64,000 nt of DNA, taken from positions 806,001 through 870,000 of the forward strand of contig CP053156.1 of NCBI GenBank assembly GCA_014607495.2. Reading direction: 5' to 3'. The DNA is from Carposina sasakii (Eukaryota; Arthropoda; Insecta; Lepidoptera; Carposinidae). A program made the translations under genes and the position numbers. This document shows, one piece after another, positions 23,701-37,400 of the stretch; the stretch's first letter is position 1; each line of letters begins with the position of its first letter. The notes under the pieces were generated by a model, which was not told the origin of the DNA, searched no databases, and worked only from the letters and a program-made list of their open reading frames with translations.

Positions 23701-26387
23701 TAGAATGACGTCCATGTTAATCATGATTTCATCCTAACTGAACGTGCTCACCAAATTCAGCCCAATCGGTTGAGGGCAAGTGCCTTAAAATTGAGTTGTA
23801 AGATTTCACCCGAACAAATTAATTGCAAGTTAAATAAAAGCTTGTAAAAAGCCGTAGGTTGGTAAGCTATGCACATTTACATAGCTATGGACAAAATTGC
23901 ATTCAAGCTTCGTATGATTCTGTTACTTTTTCTTCGCAATGATCATCCAGCTAGCCATACAATGCTTTACTGGCAACGAGCTTACTTATCAAGTGAGAAT
24001 GGTGAAATTACTAAGGGCAAAACAACAATCCTCAAAACAGTTTCCCTCCTCCTAACCAAAGAATGTATCTAACGTCCATAAGATTTCATCTAATTCATTA
24101 CATTCTTAAAAATAGATATGACAAAATTGCATTCAAGCTTCGTATGATTCTGTTACTAAAACAGTATCACAACGTAGAGTGCACAGGCACACGTAAACGT
24201 GTCTCGCTTCATACACTGTGTACAGTCCGTGCCAAACATGAAAATGCTTTGAATATTAATTCTAGATATGAGACCGGAATTGTATTAGACTTTTGGTAGC
24301 ACTGCATTTCAGTACGTGGTTACATTTTACGGGAGTTTATGTAACACGATTAGGTATCTAAATGTTTATGGAATTCAAAACTAATTAATATATTCCAGGC
24401 AGCTTTCAGTTAAACAAAAGAAAATTATTTAGTAGATCATACAGCGAACCAATAGTCAAAAGGATCAATGAAACATTTACATTTACTGTATATAATTTCT
24501 TCATCAGATTATGATCACCCACACTCACCAATTATAGACCACTTCCTCAGTCCACTCCGGTCCCGTACCTCCCGCCCTGTCTATCGACAATGATGATAAT
24601 GATGTCGTCCCTCTATCTAATTTTATTCATCAACCCACAGTCACCTACTGCTTGGTATATGCCTCCCGCCTACTACACCGCCATCCACTACTATCCCGTG
24701 ACTCCCGCATCCACTGCTTAACCTACAACTATAGCGATAACTCAGTGGTTCCCAAAGTGATCCAGGTGGACCCCCAGGGGTCCACAGGAGACTCGATGGG
24801 GGTCTACGTTGACGTGAAAAAATGTTGGTTTACAATGAATTCGTATGTGGTGTAGGCCTGCACTGCAGGGTGTCCACCAGAACACTTTTGAAAGGTGTTT
24901 ATGAGAAAAAAGTTTGGGAACCCCTGATCTAGCTGGTAATCTAGCCTACTGGACATTCTGCATTTGTGTTTGCTTTTCGCCTACCATCTAATTTATTTCA
25001 TGATACAAAGTACCTATCTAATTTAGTTATTCCTTATTCAAAGGCAGCACAAGTATCGGATGTGTTGATGCAGTGCAAGTGGGAGCGGATGCCGGTGCGC
25101 GTGCGCAGGCTGCTCATGCTGACGATGCTGAGGGCTCAGCGACCAGTCCGGCTAACAGCTGCTGGCTTTGCTAATATGGACAACGCCTGCTTTCTATCCG
25201 TATGTATAGGATCCAACCACTTCCCAAATAATAATACTAAATAAAAATTCGCAAATTTTACAACACACAGTCTACCGACTAAGCAAGCACGGGTCACCAA
25301 TTGCACCAAACGATCGTCTAAATAATTCAGGACCCGAATAATAGATAATACGTGCAAAAAGTGGAGCAGTCTCAATAGTTATTCAAATTTTTTTTTACAG
25401 AGCAATGCTTTCTACTTAAATAATTTAGACATAAGAAATCATAGTGTATGGAAAGTAGCTTTGTAGAGTGCGTTTCACTGTATAGTTCGTTTAAATGGTG
25501 GCGCTAGTTACTATGTGCACCCGCACATCACCACTATTCTATGAAACGGACTCTACGACTCTGCACACATTTGCTAAGCTGTCTGTGACGCCTTCTTATA
25601 TGGAAGTCTAGCGCCTGTCATGGTGTTCGTGACAAAAATACTCTCGTAGGTAGGTACATGTACATACATTACATAATGACACGGCTCTGTTCCCGAAATG
25701 GGGTAGTTAGGATCGTAAGGGAGATCCCACGGCCACGTTTAGCATAGCGGGGAAGTAGTCACACAAATACTTATAGGTAATAATATTTAAGCAGTCATTC
25801 GCAGCGCTTAGTATAGATAGCAGACCCATAATGATTCGCTATACTATGTACTTCTGCTTAAAATAATATAAAATTACAACATCGTAACTCAACAAAAAAC
25901 AAAAACGAACAAACAACTTAAAACTGAAACCCTCCTGGTCAAAGTTCAAAGGTTATACATATTACTGTTGCTGGTCAGAGTTGAAAAGGTATTGAGTGGC
26001 AGGCAGTCTCTTCTCGCAAAATTATGAAAAATTTGCTACAAAATGTATCTAAGCCCATCGATTATTCCAATCGACTTAGCTTACGAAATTGCATTACCTC
26101 CAGACATAGATACATAAAATCATTATGCCTCTTTCCCGGAGAGTACCTATAGGCAGCAATCTCGGACCTCCATTTACTACGGTTCTACTTGACACCTCTT
26201 TGCTTCATCGACCTTCGTAATATTCACTATGGGCAATTCATAATATTCTTGATTGACTCATTACTTACTTAATGATTATACTGAGACATAGATAACACAT
26301 ACCTAGAGGTGTATTTATTTCTTCCTTTTTCAGATTATGAAAGCGGCATATTCATACTACGCAGTGCTAAGCCAACGACAAGCATAA
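17742..26387 (+). CDS. Odorant receptor (insect 7tm_6 family), TM6 exon not found
   Basis: Exons identified: 17742-18628, 22073-22169, 25044-25199 and 26334-26387. The phases agree: GA|C at the first junction, zero at the others. Exon 1 encodes a cytoplasmic N-terminus (FRIQFLLFRYLGLGWWH) and about four membrane helices, including the region before FVNLQEAIRTGYDRA. Exon 2 encodes FNDTYTYGFMTQLLSSVAAIC, a TM5-like segment. Exon 3 (AAQVSDVLMQCKWERMPV...RRLLMLTMLRAQRP) and exon 4 (IMKAAYSYYAVLSQ, stop) are the conserved 7tm_6 C-terminus with TM7. Insect receptors of this type form odour-gated channels with Orco in antennal neurons. An exon for TM6 (usually ending in an FLYCW-NE-like segment) should fall in 22170-25043, but I could not see it among the repeats there. 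The four exons alone total 1194 nt (397 codons), already near the usual length. Confidence 0.8.
18820..18893 (-). repeat. Dispersed repeat, inverted copy of 16695-16766
   Basis: The bases CGTGATCATGAGTAGGCAGA, followed by GGGCCCGGTGGCGGGCGATC, are the reverse complement of the repeat upstream of the receptor. It lies about 190 bp into intron 1. Confidence 0.65.
21126..21642 (+). mobile_element. CAGGGTG-type short DNA element, longer copy
   Basis: It starts TACAGGGTGTTTTTTTGTGG like the copy at 6668, shares AACGAAGGGTACGTACTC and AGGAGATTCCGTAG, and ends GTACACCCTATA. It is about 130 bp longer than the 6668 copy. There is no ORF of note. Confidence 0.6.
21826..21933. repeat. Inverted repeat of about 45-bp arms
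   Basis: AATCTACTTTCGTACAAAAT at 21826 pairs with ATTTTGTATGAAAGTAGATT ending near 21933, and GACGTAAAAC pairs with GTTTTACGTC at the inner ends. There are a few mismatches, and about 20 bp separates the arms. Probably a small MITE in receptor intron 1. Confidence 0.6.
22488..22675 (+). mobile_element. Common lepidopteran dispersed repeat
   Basis: It begins CCCACGACTTCGTCCGCGTG and ends with AACAAACAAACAAACAAAC, CTCTTCAGC and a TATTAGTATAGAT tail. Fragments of the same front end are at 16897, 28863, 40115, 40337, 41737, 44766 and 59403. No coding capacity; the class (SINE or Helitron-like) is unassigned. Confidence 0.5.
22990..23500. mobile_element. Long inverted-repeat element
   Basis: The left arm (GCATTTAAATGCGCTAAAAAG at about 23009, through AACACATTTGATCATTTATATGTTATAAAAGCTTGT) is matched inverted at 23370-23495 (ACAAGCTTTTATAACATATA...CTTTTAGCGCATTTAAAT). 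The arms are roughly 100 bp and imperfect; about 260 bp lies between. The 68-codon open frame at 23089-23295 overlaps the left arm and shows no family resemblance. Confidence 0.6.
24743..24926. mobile_element. Small hAT-like MITE
   Basis: The ends are CAGTGGTTCCCAAAG and its inverse, AGTTTGGGAACCCCTG, a terminus typical of hAT elements. It is 184 bp with a central C-rich block (CCCCCAGGGG). Flanking 8-mers do not match well, so the target duplication has decayed or my boundary is off. Confidence 0.5.
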
Positions 26388-28462
26388 CAACATAACACAT
26401 AGAATTGAAAATAGCGCTATTTTGTTTTCATCTAAGAGTAGGAGTAAAAAAAAACAGCATAGAATTGTAGTAAGTTTTTATTACAAATACCGTACCTACT
26501 TATATTAATTTATTATATCTATGAAATTTAACAAACGGGAACATAATACCTGTTTATTTTTAAGTAGCTTCCTCGTACTGTTACCAAATCAGACATCATC
26601 CTGCTGGCTGATCACATATTTGCTTTCATAGAATGGTTAAGTAATTATTGAGCAAACAGTAGATATAACACAAAGTGTCCTAAATATCAATGATACAAGT
26701 TGGTACCTGCATTATGACATGAACCAGTATTATGTAAGTATAGGTAATATGGCAAACTTGCTTTTGGTTTAGCTTCTTTTGTTCCCGTTTTCAAAACCAT
26801 GTATAAAACAAAATGTTACCTACTACTATTCTATCACAGTTGTGCCATATTGCTATAAAATTACAGACACTTAACTACATACTAGTGCTAGACTAGAAAG
26901 GCTTTTTACAAGTATGTATTATATTACTACCAGTTAGTAACTACTTTGTTTCAATATGAACCTTTACCAACTAATCTAGACAATGCGAATGCTTTAATTA
27001 AAATTATCTTGACATAGCTAAAACAGTGGTAGTTACCTACCACTGGTTTAGCTGGGATATTGAATTTCACAAAAATTAGGTATATGACAATTATAATTTT
27101 ATAAATATTATACCTACATTTTGTAATCCTTGTCAGTCATAGCCACATCGTTAGGTATATCGACCATTCAATCAATCTTCTAAATTGTCCTATATTTATA
27201 TGGAAAAGCTAATCCAAATGTACGAGTATGTCCACGATATAACTATATATGTTATGTAGACACAATATCTATAATTCTAAATAATTAAAATTTATTCCAC
27301 ATGAGTTTATATACAACTCATTGATTGATCTTTTTTATTGATAATTAGGTACTTTCTTTTATTTGTTACGTGGTCAGAACATCACCATTATATTTCCAAA
27401 GACTGACAACATCGTCAAAGGCTATTCAATGAGGTTTACGCAAATATTAGTGTTGTTCAAAGTTAAAATCAAACATGTAACAATATATCTATATATCACA
27501 TCGACTATCCCATAATTGAATTTTTGATAAGTTTATCTAATTATGAAAAAGCTACGAGGACTTCTCTAGGCTAGCAAGAAACATCTTCTTGTTCATTAGA
27601 AAAGATGTGTTTAAAATATTCAGAAAATCCGACACAAAAATTGTACCTAAAACGTTAACGTTGGTTGCATGATAGCTATCTTACAACTATAAACTTGTTC
27701 AAATAACAAGCTACACAACGTTTAAAAGACATTTTACCACCTTAAATTGCGGCAGTAATAAAAACAAATAGCAGAGTATATTTTACAAGAATCAGTTTAG
27801 ATTATACTTCAAAACAGAACGATTCTTTCCCGCTTTTAAGTACCTAGATTTTTAATCAAAGACAAAACGCTGTCGGAAAAATATACGTAACATCAACTTA
27901 GGTTTTCAATTATCGCTTATCAACACATCTTAACAGCTTTATCTATTGAGCAAGAGTTATCATAAAATCCATTATAACTACACCTTAACCTATAAGATGA
28001 GATAAAAAAAGATTGATGACGTTCTTACAACGTAGTTAAGCCTCAACAGCTGACACACGTTACTAGAACTTCGAAGTACTAGTTAGTCCAAATTGTACCT
28101 AAATGCAAAATCTAAAAGACGAGAATTAGACCACATGACCGCACTTTTAGTTTGCCAAAAAAGCAAGACGTCGTCATGTGTGCTTATTTTCGATTTTAGC
28201 ATTTAGGTATTACAAATGGACCTTAATGAAAGATAAAAATATTTTTGAGCATCTTTTCTCTTGAACATTCAATTAGGGTCAATTTACTTTGTTGATTTGC
28301 TTTTCTTCCCATGGCATCATCGTCATGTTCCTTAATTGACTAGCTTCCTTCGTTAGTCTAGCTAGTAAAATAGAAATGAATAAAAATATAGCTGTAAAGT
28401 TGAAATTGGGAAATCACGTACTTTTGGTCTAGAGTGAGTCAAAGGAACATAGCTGCAAGGAA
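25200..28462. other. Last receptor intron and intergenic space between convergent genes
   Basis: 25200-26333 is the final receptor intron and 26388-28462 separates the receptor stop from the TMEM72-like stop. Both are AT-rich with scattered short palindromes only. No further gene or element is supported. Confidence 0.35.
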
Positions 28463-31400
28463 TCATAGTTCTAAAAGAGGTGGCCGTGGTGACGTCGACC
28501 GTGGTCTCTCGTGCTCCGTCTTCACGTCCAATACTTTCATCTCCTCAGATCTGAAAATAAGAAATTTACTTGTAGTAAACATAATAAGTGAAGTGTCACT
28601 AGGGTCACTTAGGACAAATGGATTGATGTAAGAAACGACAGTGGCCTACGTTTGAATAGAGTGTCATAAAGGAACAAACATTACCTACCGTACATCTACT
28701 TATTTATACCAAAATCAAAATATAAAAGGAGAATGACTAACATAAGTAGGTATAGACGCACGCACAGCCGTAACCGCTAGTTGTGAAACGTAAAATATGG
28801 TCCGTGGCTTCCTTTTGTCACGTATTAGTCCAGGAAACCAGAATAAATTATGGATTTCTAAAATTTACGTCGACGAAGTCGTGGACGACCAATAGTAAAC
28901 TAATAAATACAGTATTTACTCTCCATTTGCTCATTCGAATAAGACGAGTAAGGTACGATCTATAAATGAAACGACCAAAAATAGTGCAATTTTCTCCAAT
29001 TCCTATGGTTTCATGGAAAACCTATAAACGTATTTATTACAATCGACATTGACATGACCCTGGCGATCTTCATTTAAGTATATGGCACAATGCTGTAAGC
29101 ATTAACAATGCTTCTATTACATATCATGGTGTATATACTCGTAGTACCTAAACAAACCTATAAACAAAACGAAAGCTCACAAATTGTCCCTTTACGAGCT
29201 GGCAGAGTTCCCACAAGAAGAATTTCAAGTTCATTTTAGTTCTAAATATTATAATAGTGAAACTAATTAAAATTCACCAGTTTAAAGTGCCAAATCTCCG
29301 CATAGAATAATTCAATATCAATATCAATCAACATCGAGTTAAAAAAAAACGTTTAAAGAGAAGTAAATACTAATAAATAACATAGATGAGTAAAACATAA
29401 CTACAAAAGCAAGTTGGACTTGTTAATTAAAGCTAGTCCTTGAAAGCGGTTATAACCACTTCCAAGTAGGCAAGTATGAGAATTGTGTTTACCACTTTTC
29501 GACACCGATGATATGAATAACTGGTGAACTTACGTCAAGCAAGGTTGTGACGTTTATAGTCCACTGGAGAGATTTACTTAAAACCGGTCGTCGATTGTTA
29601 ATGTGACGGAAAACAATTATTGACCAGTTATACAAACCATAAATATACACTATGCCTACATAAATAGTAAATATACATCGATACCGATCAATCTTACGAA
29701 TCAGTTAAGGCCGTCTCTAACAATTTCGCTTATCTTATACAGGATGTTTTTTCGTTGCCACCCTTAACGAAGGGTACGTACTCTATACATCAAATAAAGT
29801 AAGTTTATGGCAAAAACAATGCTGGGAAATTATGTAATTTAAAAAAAAAAACGCTGGGCAGGCGGGTTTATGACCGCAGTGTGATTTTCGGACTATGTTG
29901 TGAGTACGGGAGGCGCTGCTGCCCACCTCCCGGAAACCCGCAGGCAGGGGTGGTACAAACTACTCTGCTGGCACCACGCGGCTTATGTTGAATAAATTTT
30001 ATTATTTATACACACGGCAGTGTTCCCAAAATGGGGTAGCTAGAACTGCAGGGTCATTAAGGATCAGTGTTTATATTATAGCAGAAAGAAATAAGATTAC
30101 CTCTCATCCACTGAGTTGGCCGCATTGTAGAAGACGTCAGGCATATTGGAGTCGTGCTGACTGAGTAACGAGCTGCCGGCTCTGGGGGAATGTGGACCGT
30201 GCGTTGCGTACGGCGAGAAGGGAACCGCCGCACGCAGGGCAGCCAACACGAGCAGCATACCACCTGGAGATGATTAATACATGGTATACAGTATGTTCAG
30301 CAGTGGACTTCCCAGGGCTAATAGTAATTAATGATACTTCACTGTGCCATGTATGTATAGATACACAATTTAGTCTGTAATGTCGCAACTACCTTATACC
30401 TAATTCTATGCTCGCAACACTGACGTTTTTTTGTTCCGTGATAAGAAATGGTAGCTTAATCGTATTATACTATGTCAAGTATTTAACCATTTACTATGTA
30501 TCTTGGACATAACACATTGTTTATATTACCTAATTAGGAATTCAATTGAAGGGAAATAAACGGACGCGAGATTGTACTGTATTTATATTGATTTGATGCG
30601 TTCGGCAACCTTAAGAAACCAAACGTCTGGGGACAGTAAATTACGTACCAACTCTGTTGGCTATAATATTATTTACTAGTTTATTCTTTCAGTTATGTAC
30701 ACTCTTATCTTATAAATAACACAACATAAAGGATCAATCTGGATATAGAGTTATGCCAAAAGTCTTTGCCCCTAACTAAACTTACTTCCCATAGGGATAA
30801 ACACTTCGAATGTTTACTTTTCTTGAAGCTATATCTAACTAGTATCTAACAGGAAATTCTCATGAGAGTTATCTTATTAGTGACTGTTAGACCTTACTAA
30901 AAAATATTAGACTACGATAGTAACTTTGCAAGATTGTTACGCATAGTTAAACTTCTATGGAGCTAATATATTGTTAGGGAATTTTTATGCTTCATTTGCA
31001 TTTTTGTGGGGCCAATCCTGGTAGTCAATTCATTAGTTACTTACGAGTACGACTGCGAATGCCTCAACTAGTTACTTATATGAGTTTAGTTTTAGTCATG
31101 TTAACAAGTTAATGTGATTTAACGATCGTTTATTTTGCGATTTTTTTTCTTACCCACCATAAAACCCGATAGGTACCTACTTACTCTTGAAAAGTTTAAC
31201 AGAATATAAACTGCAGCCAGTATATCGACACATTGCAGTATCTATCGATCTATTGGCATAGCTTAAACCTACTCCATAAATCCAGTATGCTCTAGCATAG
31301 ATTACCACTGTGACAGCACAATTTATCGCCAGTATCTCACATAGTGCGAAAAACAAAATAATATTATTTTATTCTATTCAGTCGACGTTTTTGCCACGTC

Positions 31401-34400
31401 ATTGGAAAATAGGTAAAAGTATCTACATAATTTATTTTATTTTATTTATTTATTTATTTCTCACACACTACACATTACAATTCCATGCAACTTAAACTAT
31501 ACAAATTATAAAAACACGATCTAAATTGTAACGCAAATACATGTGCGCACAAGAAAAGTAAAAGAAGACAAAATAATAATTTTACAAATGAGGACAAAGC
31601 TTAATTACCTATAAATATTTACCGTTGTTATATTGAACGGATACTTAAAATCTATGATCGTGGGACAGCAACATTGAGGATGTCCCTAAGAATCGTGATA
31701 TATTGGCTCAACCTGGGAACAAATATATCAAGTTCATTGTTAACCTTCGCCAATTCATTATATTGCCGAGTCATTCTACTTATAGGATTATAATAGGATA
31801 ATCATTATGTATTAGTTGCCCTATCTACGCGGTGTCGACTAGTTTGCAACCACATAATTATTCGCAGGTACCTAGGTCCTATGTCCCAGGCGTCGCAGGT
31901 AGGTAATGTCAATTTTTTAAATGATTTATTGTTTATTGTAAGTAAAGTGAAATGTATGGTCAAGTATTTAGAGTTTTTACCTGCAGCAGTAGCCAGCAAA
32001 GTCAAGTTGGAGAAAAGTAATGCAGTGGCGACGCATGCGTAAAACGGAGCGCGTGCCCTGCCACAAGACCATCGGAAGAAGTCCCAGCAGCGCAGGGAGA
32101 GGGTGTATTCCCCTCGTCGGCAGAGGAGGTCCACGAACAGAGCTATCACCCACATTGTCTCCAGGAGGAACACTGTTGCCGCTCCCACACTGGGTAACAA
32201 ACAAAAATATAATTGGCATGACGACTATGTATGATTTATAAATCTTATTTTATGCATACCAGTATGCCTACCTATCTGTAAAATCTCAATTTAATTTAGT
32301 GTACAAATGAGGTAGCAACTCTTTTATATGGTCAGGTGAAGCTGCATAATTTGTCTGGGGGCACCGTAGTGTCCCCGCCAAGTTGAGCATAAAAGCGGCA
32401 CGGCCGTACCTTCCTTCTCTAGAAGCAGTTCAGGCCATTTTCGATACCAACTTTTGTTAACGAATAAATACAAAGAAAAATATTGTCGTCTAACCAATTC
32501 GTTTCAGTAGTAAACCCTCTGAGATAGGTTTGTGCCCTTGAGTCTCTATTTCATTTACCATATCACTACATAGATATTACATGCACATATCATTAGTTGT
32601 TTACTTTTAACTATTGAAAAACAACTCTTTTCATATCCTACCAAGAACAAAAAGCCATCTCCCACCGGCTCGATATTCGATTGCAATTTTTCACCAAATA
32701 TGTTATTTTAAAAAAATTAGATCGTTTCCCAGCATTTTTCTGGCATAAAGTATAGAGTACGTACCCTTCGTTAAGGGTGGCAACGTAAAAAAATCCTGTA
32801 TAATTAGTTATATACCTACTTGCAACCTTTGCAGCATCATATTAATTGTTTTATGTTAGGTATGTGTTATGTTACAAAATACTAGCTCTATGTAAATCTA
32901 ACTCTATGTAGTGTCTATTAGTTTATTATTCTATGGTTTGAGTTAGTTGTCATTGGATGCGAACGATATGCGTAAAATATAGAGAATTTCTTAATGTGCA
33001 ATTATGTGTTATGGAAAATAAATAAATACATGGTAAAATGAACATTGATATTTGAATACACAACAGATTGGCGACGAGGATTAAAAATAAAGGATTAGTG
33101 TGGAAAAAGTGACTTCGTTTTCAAGAAAGAAAAATCACCACACGTCCATATTTTTCTTGATATCATTTACTTACCTACTTTTACATCCCTTACATCCTTT
33201 ATCCAGGGGCCACCTTAGTCCTGTGTCGATTGCCCGCTTCACAATTACCAAATTACTTACCTTTTATTTCCTATACCTACCTATTTACTACGAAAACTTA
33301 CAATGGCAAAAATGAACACTCAGGAACTTATTGCCAAAATGGCCGAAGCTATACAAGGAATACAATTACAACAGGCAAGTTTACAGGAATTCCTAATGAC
33401 ACAAAATACAGATGCAAAGCAGAATATAGGTGGCATAAATCTTTTACCATATGACGAGATAAACGAATCGTTTGATACCTATATAAGCAGACTTAAAAAC
33501 TATATAGACTTAAAAGGGGTAACTAACTCAAATACCAAAGCGCAAATATTTTTAAACTGCGTTGGACCAAAATACTACCAAGTCTTGAGAAACATAACGG
33601 CACCTGTTACACCGGAACAAAAGTCATATGAGGAACTTGTAAGAATATTAAAAGAACATATAGCCCCGGAACCAGTAGAAGTAGCCCAACAACATAAATT
33701 CTGCCTCCGCGTTCAACAAGAACATGAATCTATAGCTAACTATGTGGCAGGGCTGAAAGAAATCGGTGGCAAGTGTAATTTTGTTTGTTATGACTGCAAA
33801 CATTCAACATTTGATACACACATACGAGTGCAGTTCATACGGGGCCTACGATGTGCAGAAACTAAAGAGAGATTACTTCAAGAAAATTCAAAGACTATGT
33901 TTGATGACATTGTTAAAATTGCTTTGGCTATAGAAACATCTAAATATGATACAAGAGAAATGTGCCAAGAAAATAATATTAACAAAATTTCAACTTTTAA
34001 ATACAATAATAATAAATATAAGCAGAACACTTCTACTGAAATACAATGTTACAGATGTGGAAAAGACAACCACAGAGCAAATGAGTGCCGCATATCACAC
34101 AAGTTATACTGTAAAAAATGTAGACAGAAAGGACATGTACAAGCAGTCTGTTTCAAAAGTAATAATCAAAATCAGTTGTCTGTGTTACAAGAAAGAGAAG
34201 AAGAAATGTATGAAATATATAGTGTACCAAACCAATCTACAGAGATGCTAAGTGATAAATTCAACCTGAAAATACAAATAGAAGGAAAAATACATACCTG
34301 GGAATTAGATACAGGTGCAGCAGTTACTACATGCTCAATGACCTACTTCAAAAATAATTTTCAAAATAAAAAATCAATGAAATTAATGTCAAACTACGTA

Positions 34401-37400
34401 CATACACAGGAGAAATAATACAACCTACAGGTACATGCAACATGACTATACAATACAAAAATGAAGAAATACAAGGGAGATTATTTGTAATAAATAAAAA
34501 TGTTGAACCAGTTATTGGAAGAGAATGGATAAGAAAATTAAGAATACAATTTGATATAAATAAAATTGAAAGAGAAGACTGTACAACTGAGATACAATTC
34601 AAGAATAAATTAAATAAATTGTTGATAGAATATAAAGAGATATTTTCAGAGGAAATTGGAGAAATAAAAGATTACCAAGCTGCATTTAAACTGAAAGAGA
34701 ATGTTACACCAGTCTTTATGAGACCTAGATCTCTACCTTTTGCCTTAAAAGAAAAAGTGGAAGCAGAAATTGATAGACTTGAACAAGAAGGCATTATAGA
34801 AAAGGTTATGTATTGTGAATGGGGTACACCTATTGTTCCAGTCATTAAATCAAATGGAAATATACGCCTGTGCGCAGACTATAGATCAACATTAAACAAA
34901 AATCTTGTTGATGATAACTACCCCATTCCAAGAGTTGAAGAAGTCTTCTCAAAATTGTGTGGAGGTCGTTATTTCTGCACATTAGACATAAATCAGGCAT
35001 ACCTACATATGAAAACTAACCCAGCAACAGCTGAGATGCAAGCCATAAGTACATGCAAAGGAACTTACAAGGTACATCGGTTGATGTTTGGAGTGAAGGT
35101 TGCACCAAATCTATGGCAACGCTACATGGATCAGACTTTAAAAGGTCTAACTGGAACAACATGTTTTTTTGATGATATTGCAGTTCAAGGAAAAACATAC
35201 AGAGAATTACTTCATAGACTAGAATTATTGTTTGAGATATTAAGAAAAAATGGTTTACATCTAAACAAGAAGAAATGTCAGTTTGCACAAAATTCAATAA
35301 CTTACTTGGGTCATACAATTGATGAAAAAGGATTACATCCTACCAAAGAAAAGATTGAAGATATTAAAAATAGTCCTCATCCTACAGATGTAACATCTTT
35401 ACGTACCTTTCTGGGAATCATCAACTACTACCAACAATTCCTACCTAATCTAGCATCTAAGCTAAGTCTACTATACAAGCTTTTACAAAAAGGGATCAAA
35501 TTTGTATGGACTGAAGAATGTGAGAATATATTTAACAAACTAAAACAAGAGATTAGCAGTGATAGATGCCTTACGCCCTTCAATATTGACTTACCTGTTA
35601 TACTAGCAACAGATGCGTCCCCAACGGGACTGGGAGCTGTTTTATCACATACAGCGACGGATGGAAAAGAAAGACCTATCGCTTTTGCGTCAAGATCACT
35701 AAGTAAAGCAGAGAAAGGCTACAGCCAACTAGACAAAGAAGCAGTAGCGTTGATATGGGGCCTAAAGAAATTCTTCCAGTACTGCTATGGTCGAAAAATA
35801 ACCATAGTCATAGATAATCAGCCCCTAGCTAGAATACTTAATCCAGACAAGCCTTTACCTACAACCACAGCTATGAGATTAGTACACTATGCAAGTTTTT
35901 TAGCTGGTTTCAATTATGACATTAAATTAAAGAGAACTACAGAACATGCAAATGCAGACTATTTATCAAGAACGAAGCCTACAATTACAAATGATAACTT
36001 AACAGATGATGATATATTCTATTTAAACCAAATTTCTATTACACCTATTACATCAAAACAAATAAGAGAGGCTACAGCTTAGGATCCTGAATTACAGCAG
36101 TTATACAATGACATACAATCAGGAAAAGGAAACTACAATACATTACATGAATTTACACTACAGAATGGATGCATTTACAAAGGAATAAGAATAGCTATAC
36201 CAAAAAAATTACAAAGACAGATATTACAAGAACTACATACAGCCCATACAGGCATAGTTAAAATGAAAGCATTAGCCAGGAGCTATGTTTGGTGGAACAA
36301 AATTGATGAAGACATTGAGAACATGGTTAAATCATGCAAAAGCTGTTGTTTGATACAGAATAATCCATCCAAGGTGCCAGTGCATAGTTGGGAATACCCT
36401 AAAGAACCATGGAGTCGAATACACATAGATTATGCTGGCCCATTTATGAACCAATATTTTTTGATTATTGTGGATGCCTACACTAAATGGCTTGAAGTCA
36501 TTCCTACTACAAATATCACATCGGCAACTACTATTAAATTATTACAAAATTTGTTTACTACCTTTGGTCTTCCCATAATGGTAGTATCAGATAATGGAAG
36601 ACAATTCAGATCAGAAGAAATGATAACATTTTTAGAAAAAAATGGAATACAATCAAAATTTACAGCACCATTTCATCCTGCAACAAATGGGCAGGCTGAG
36701 AGATATGTCCAGACATTTAAGAGTAAAATTAAGGCTATGATAAATGATCCAGGAAGTCTACATGATAAAATATCAACATTCTTAATGCAGTATAGGAAAA
36801 CACCCAATAATGCTACAGGATTATGCCCTGCTGAAATGATGTTTAAGAGATTATCATCATTCATCATCATCATTTACAGCCCTGAGAAGTCCACTGTTGG
36901 ACATAGGCCTCCCCCAACAACCTCCATTCCGACCGGTCGGAAGCAGCCTGCATCCAACCGACGCCCGCAACCTTGGCCAGGTCATCCGTCCACCTCGCGG
37001 GTGGCCTTCCCACGCTGCGCTTGCCGATACGTGGTATCCACTCTAGAACTTTCCGACTCCATCGGCCATCAGTTCTTCGAGCTATGTGCCCTGCCCATTG
37101 CCACTTCAGCTTGCTGGACCGTTCAGCTATGTCGGTGATCTTTGTACGTCTGCGGATCTCCTCATTTCTGATTCGATCACGCAGAGAGATCCCAAGCATA
37201 GCTCTCTCCATCGCTCGCTGTGCGATCCTGAGCTTTTTTATGAGGCACATAGTTAGAGACCACGTCTCGGCACCGTAGGTCATCACCGGCAGCACGCACT
37301 GGTTGAACACCTTCGTCTTTAAGGACTGGGGTATCTTGGACACAAATAAGCTTCGTAGTTTCCCGAACGCTGCCCAGCCGAGTTGGATTCGCCGAGTTAC

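Larger units (their letters stand above)
22170..25043. other. Odorant-receptor intron 2, where the TM6 exon is expected
   Basis: Contains the dispersed repeat at 22488, an inverted-repeat element at about 22990-23500, two copies of a CCGCCATNTTGGATT motif (23571 and 23687), an exact 38-bp direct repeat (23890-23927 and 24120-24157) and a small hAT-like element (24743-24926). No acceptor followed by an open, hydrophobic TM6-like stretch in phase zero was found. Confidence 0.45.

Noticed and set aside
24652..24855. An open frame after an acceptor-like CCCACAG at 24640 as a receptor exon.
   Set aside because: The sequence is proline and tyrosine rich without a membrane helix and runs into the hAT-like element at 24743.
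36873..37278. Plus-strand open frames continuing from the integrase into 37138 and 36973-37278.
   Set aside because: They are antisense shadows of the nested RTE LINE; the real integrase reading ends at the insertion point.
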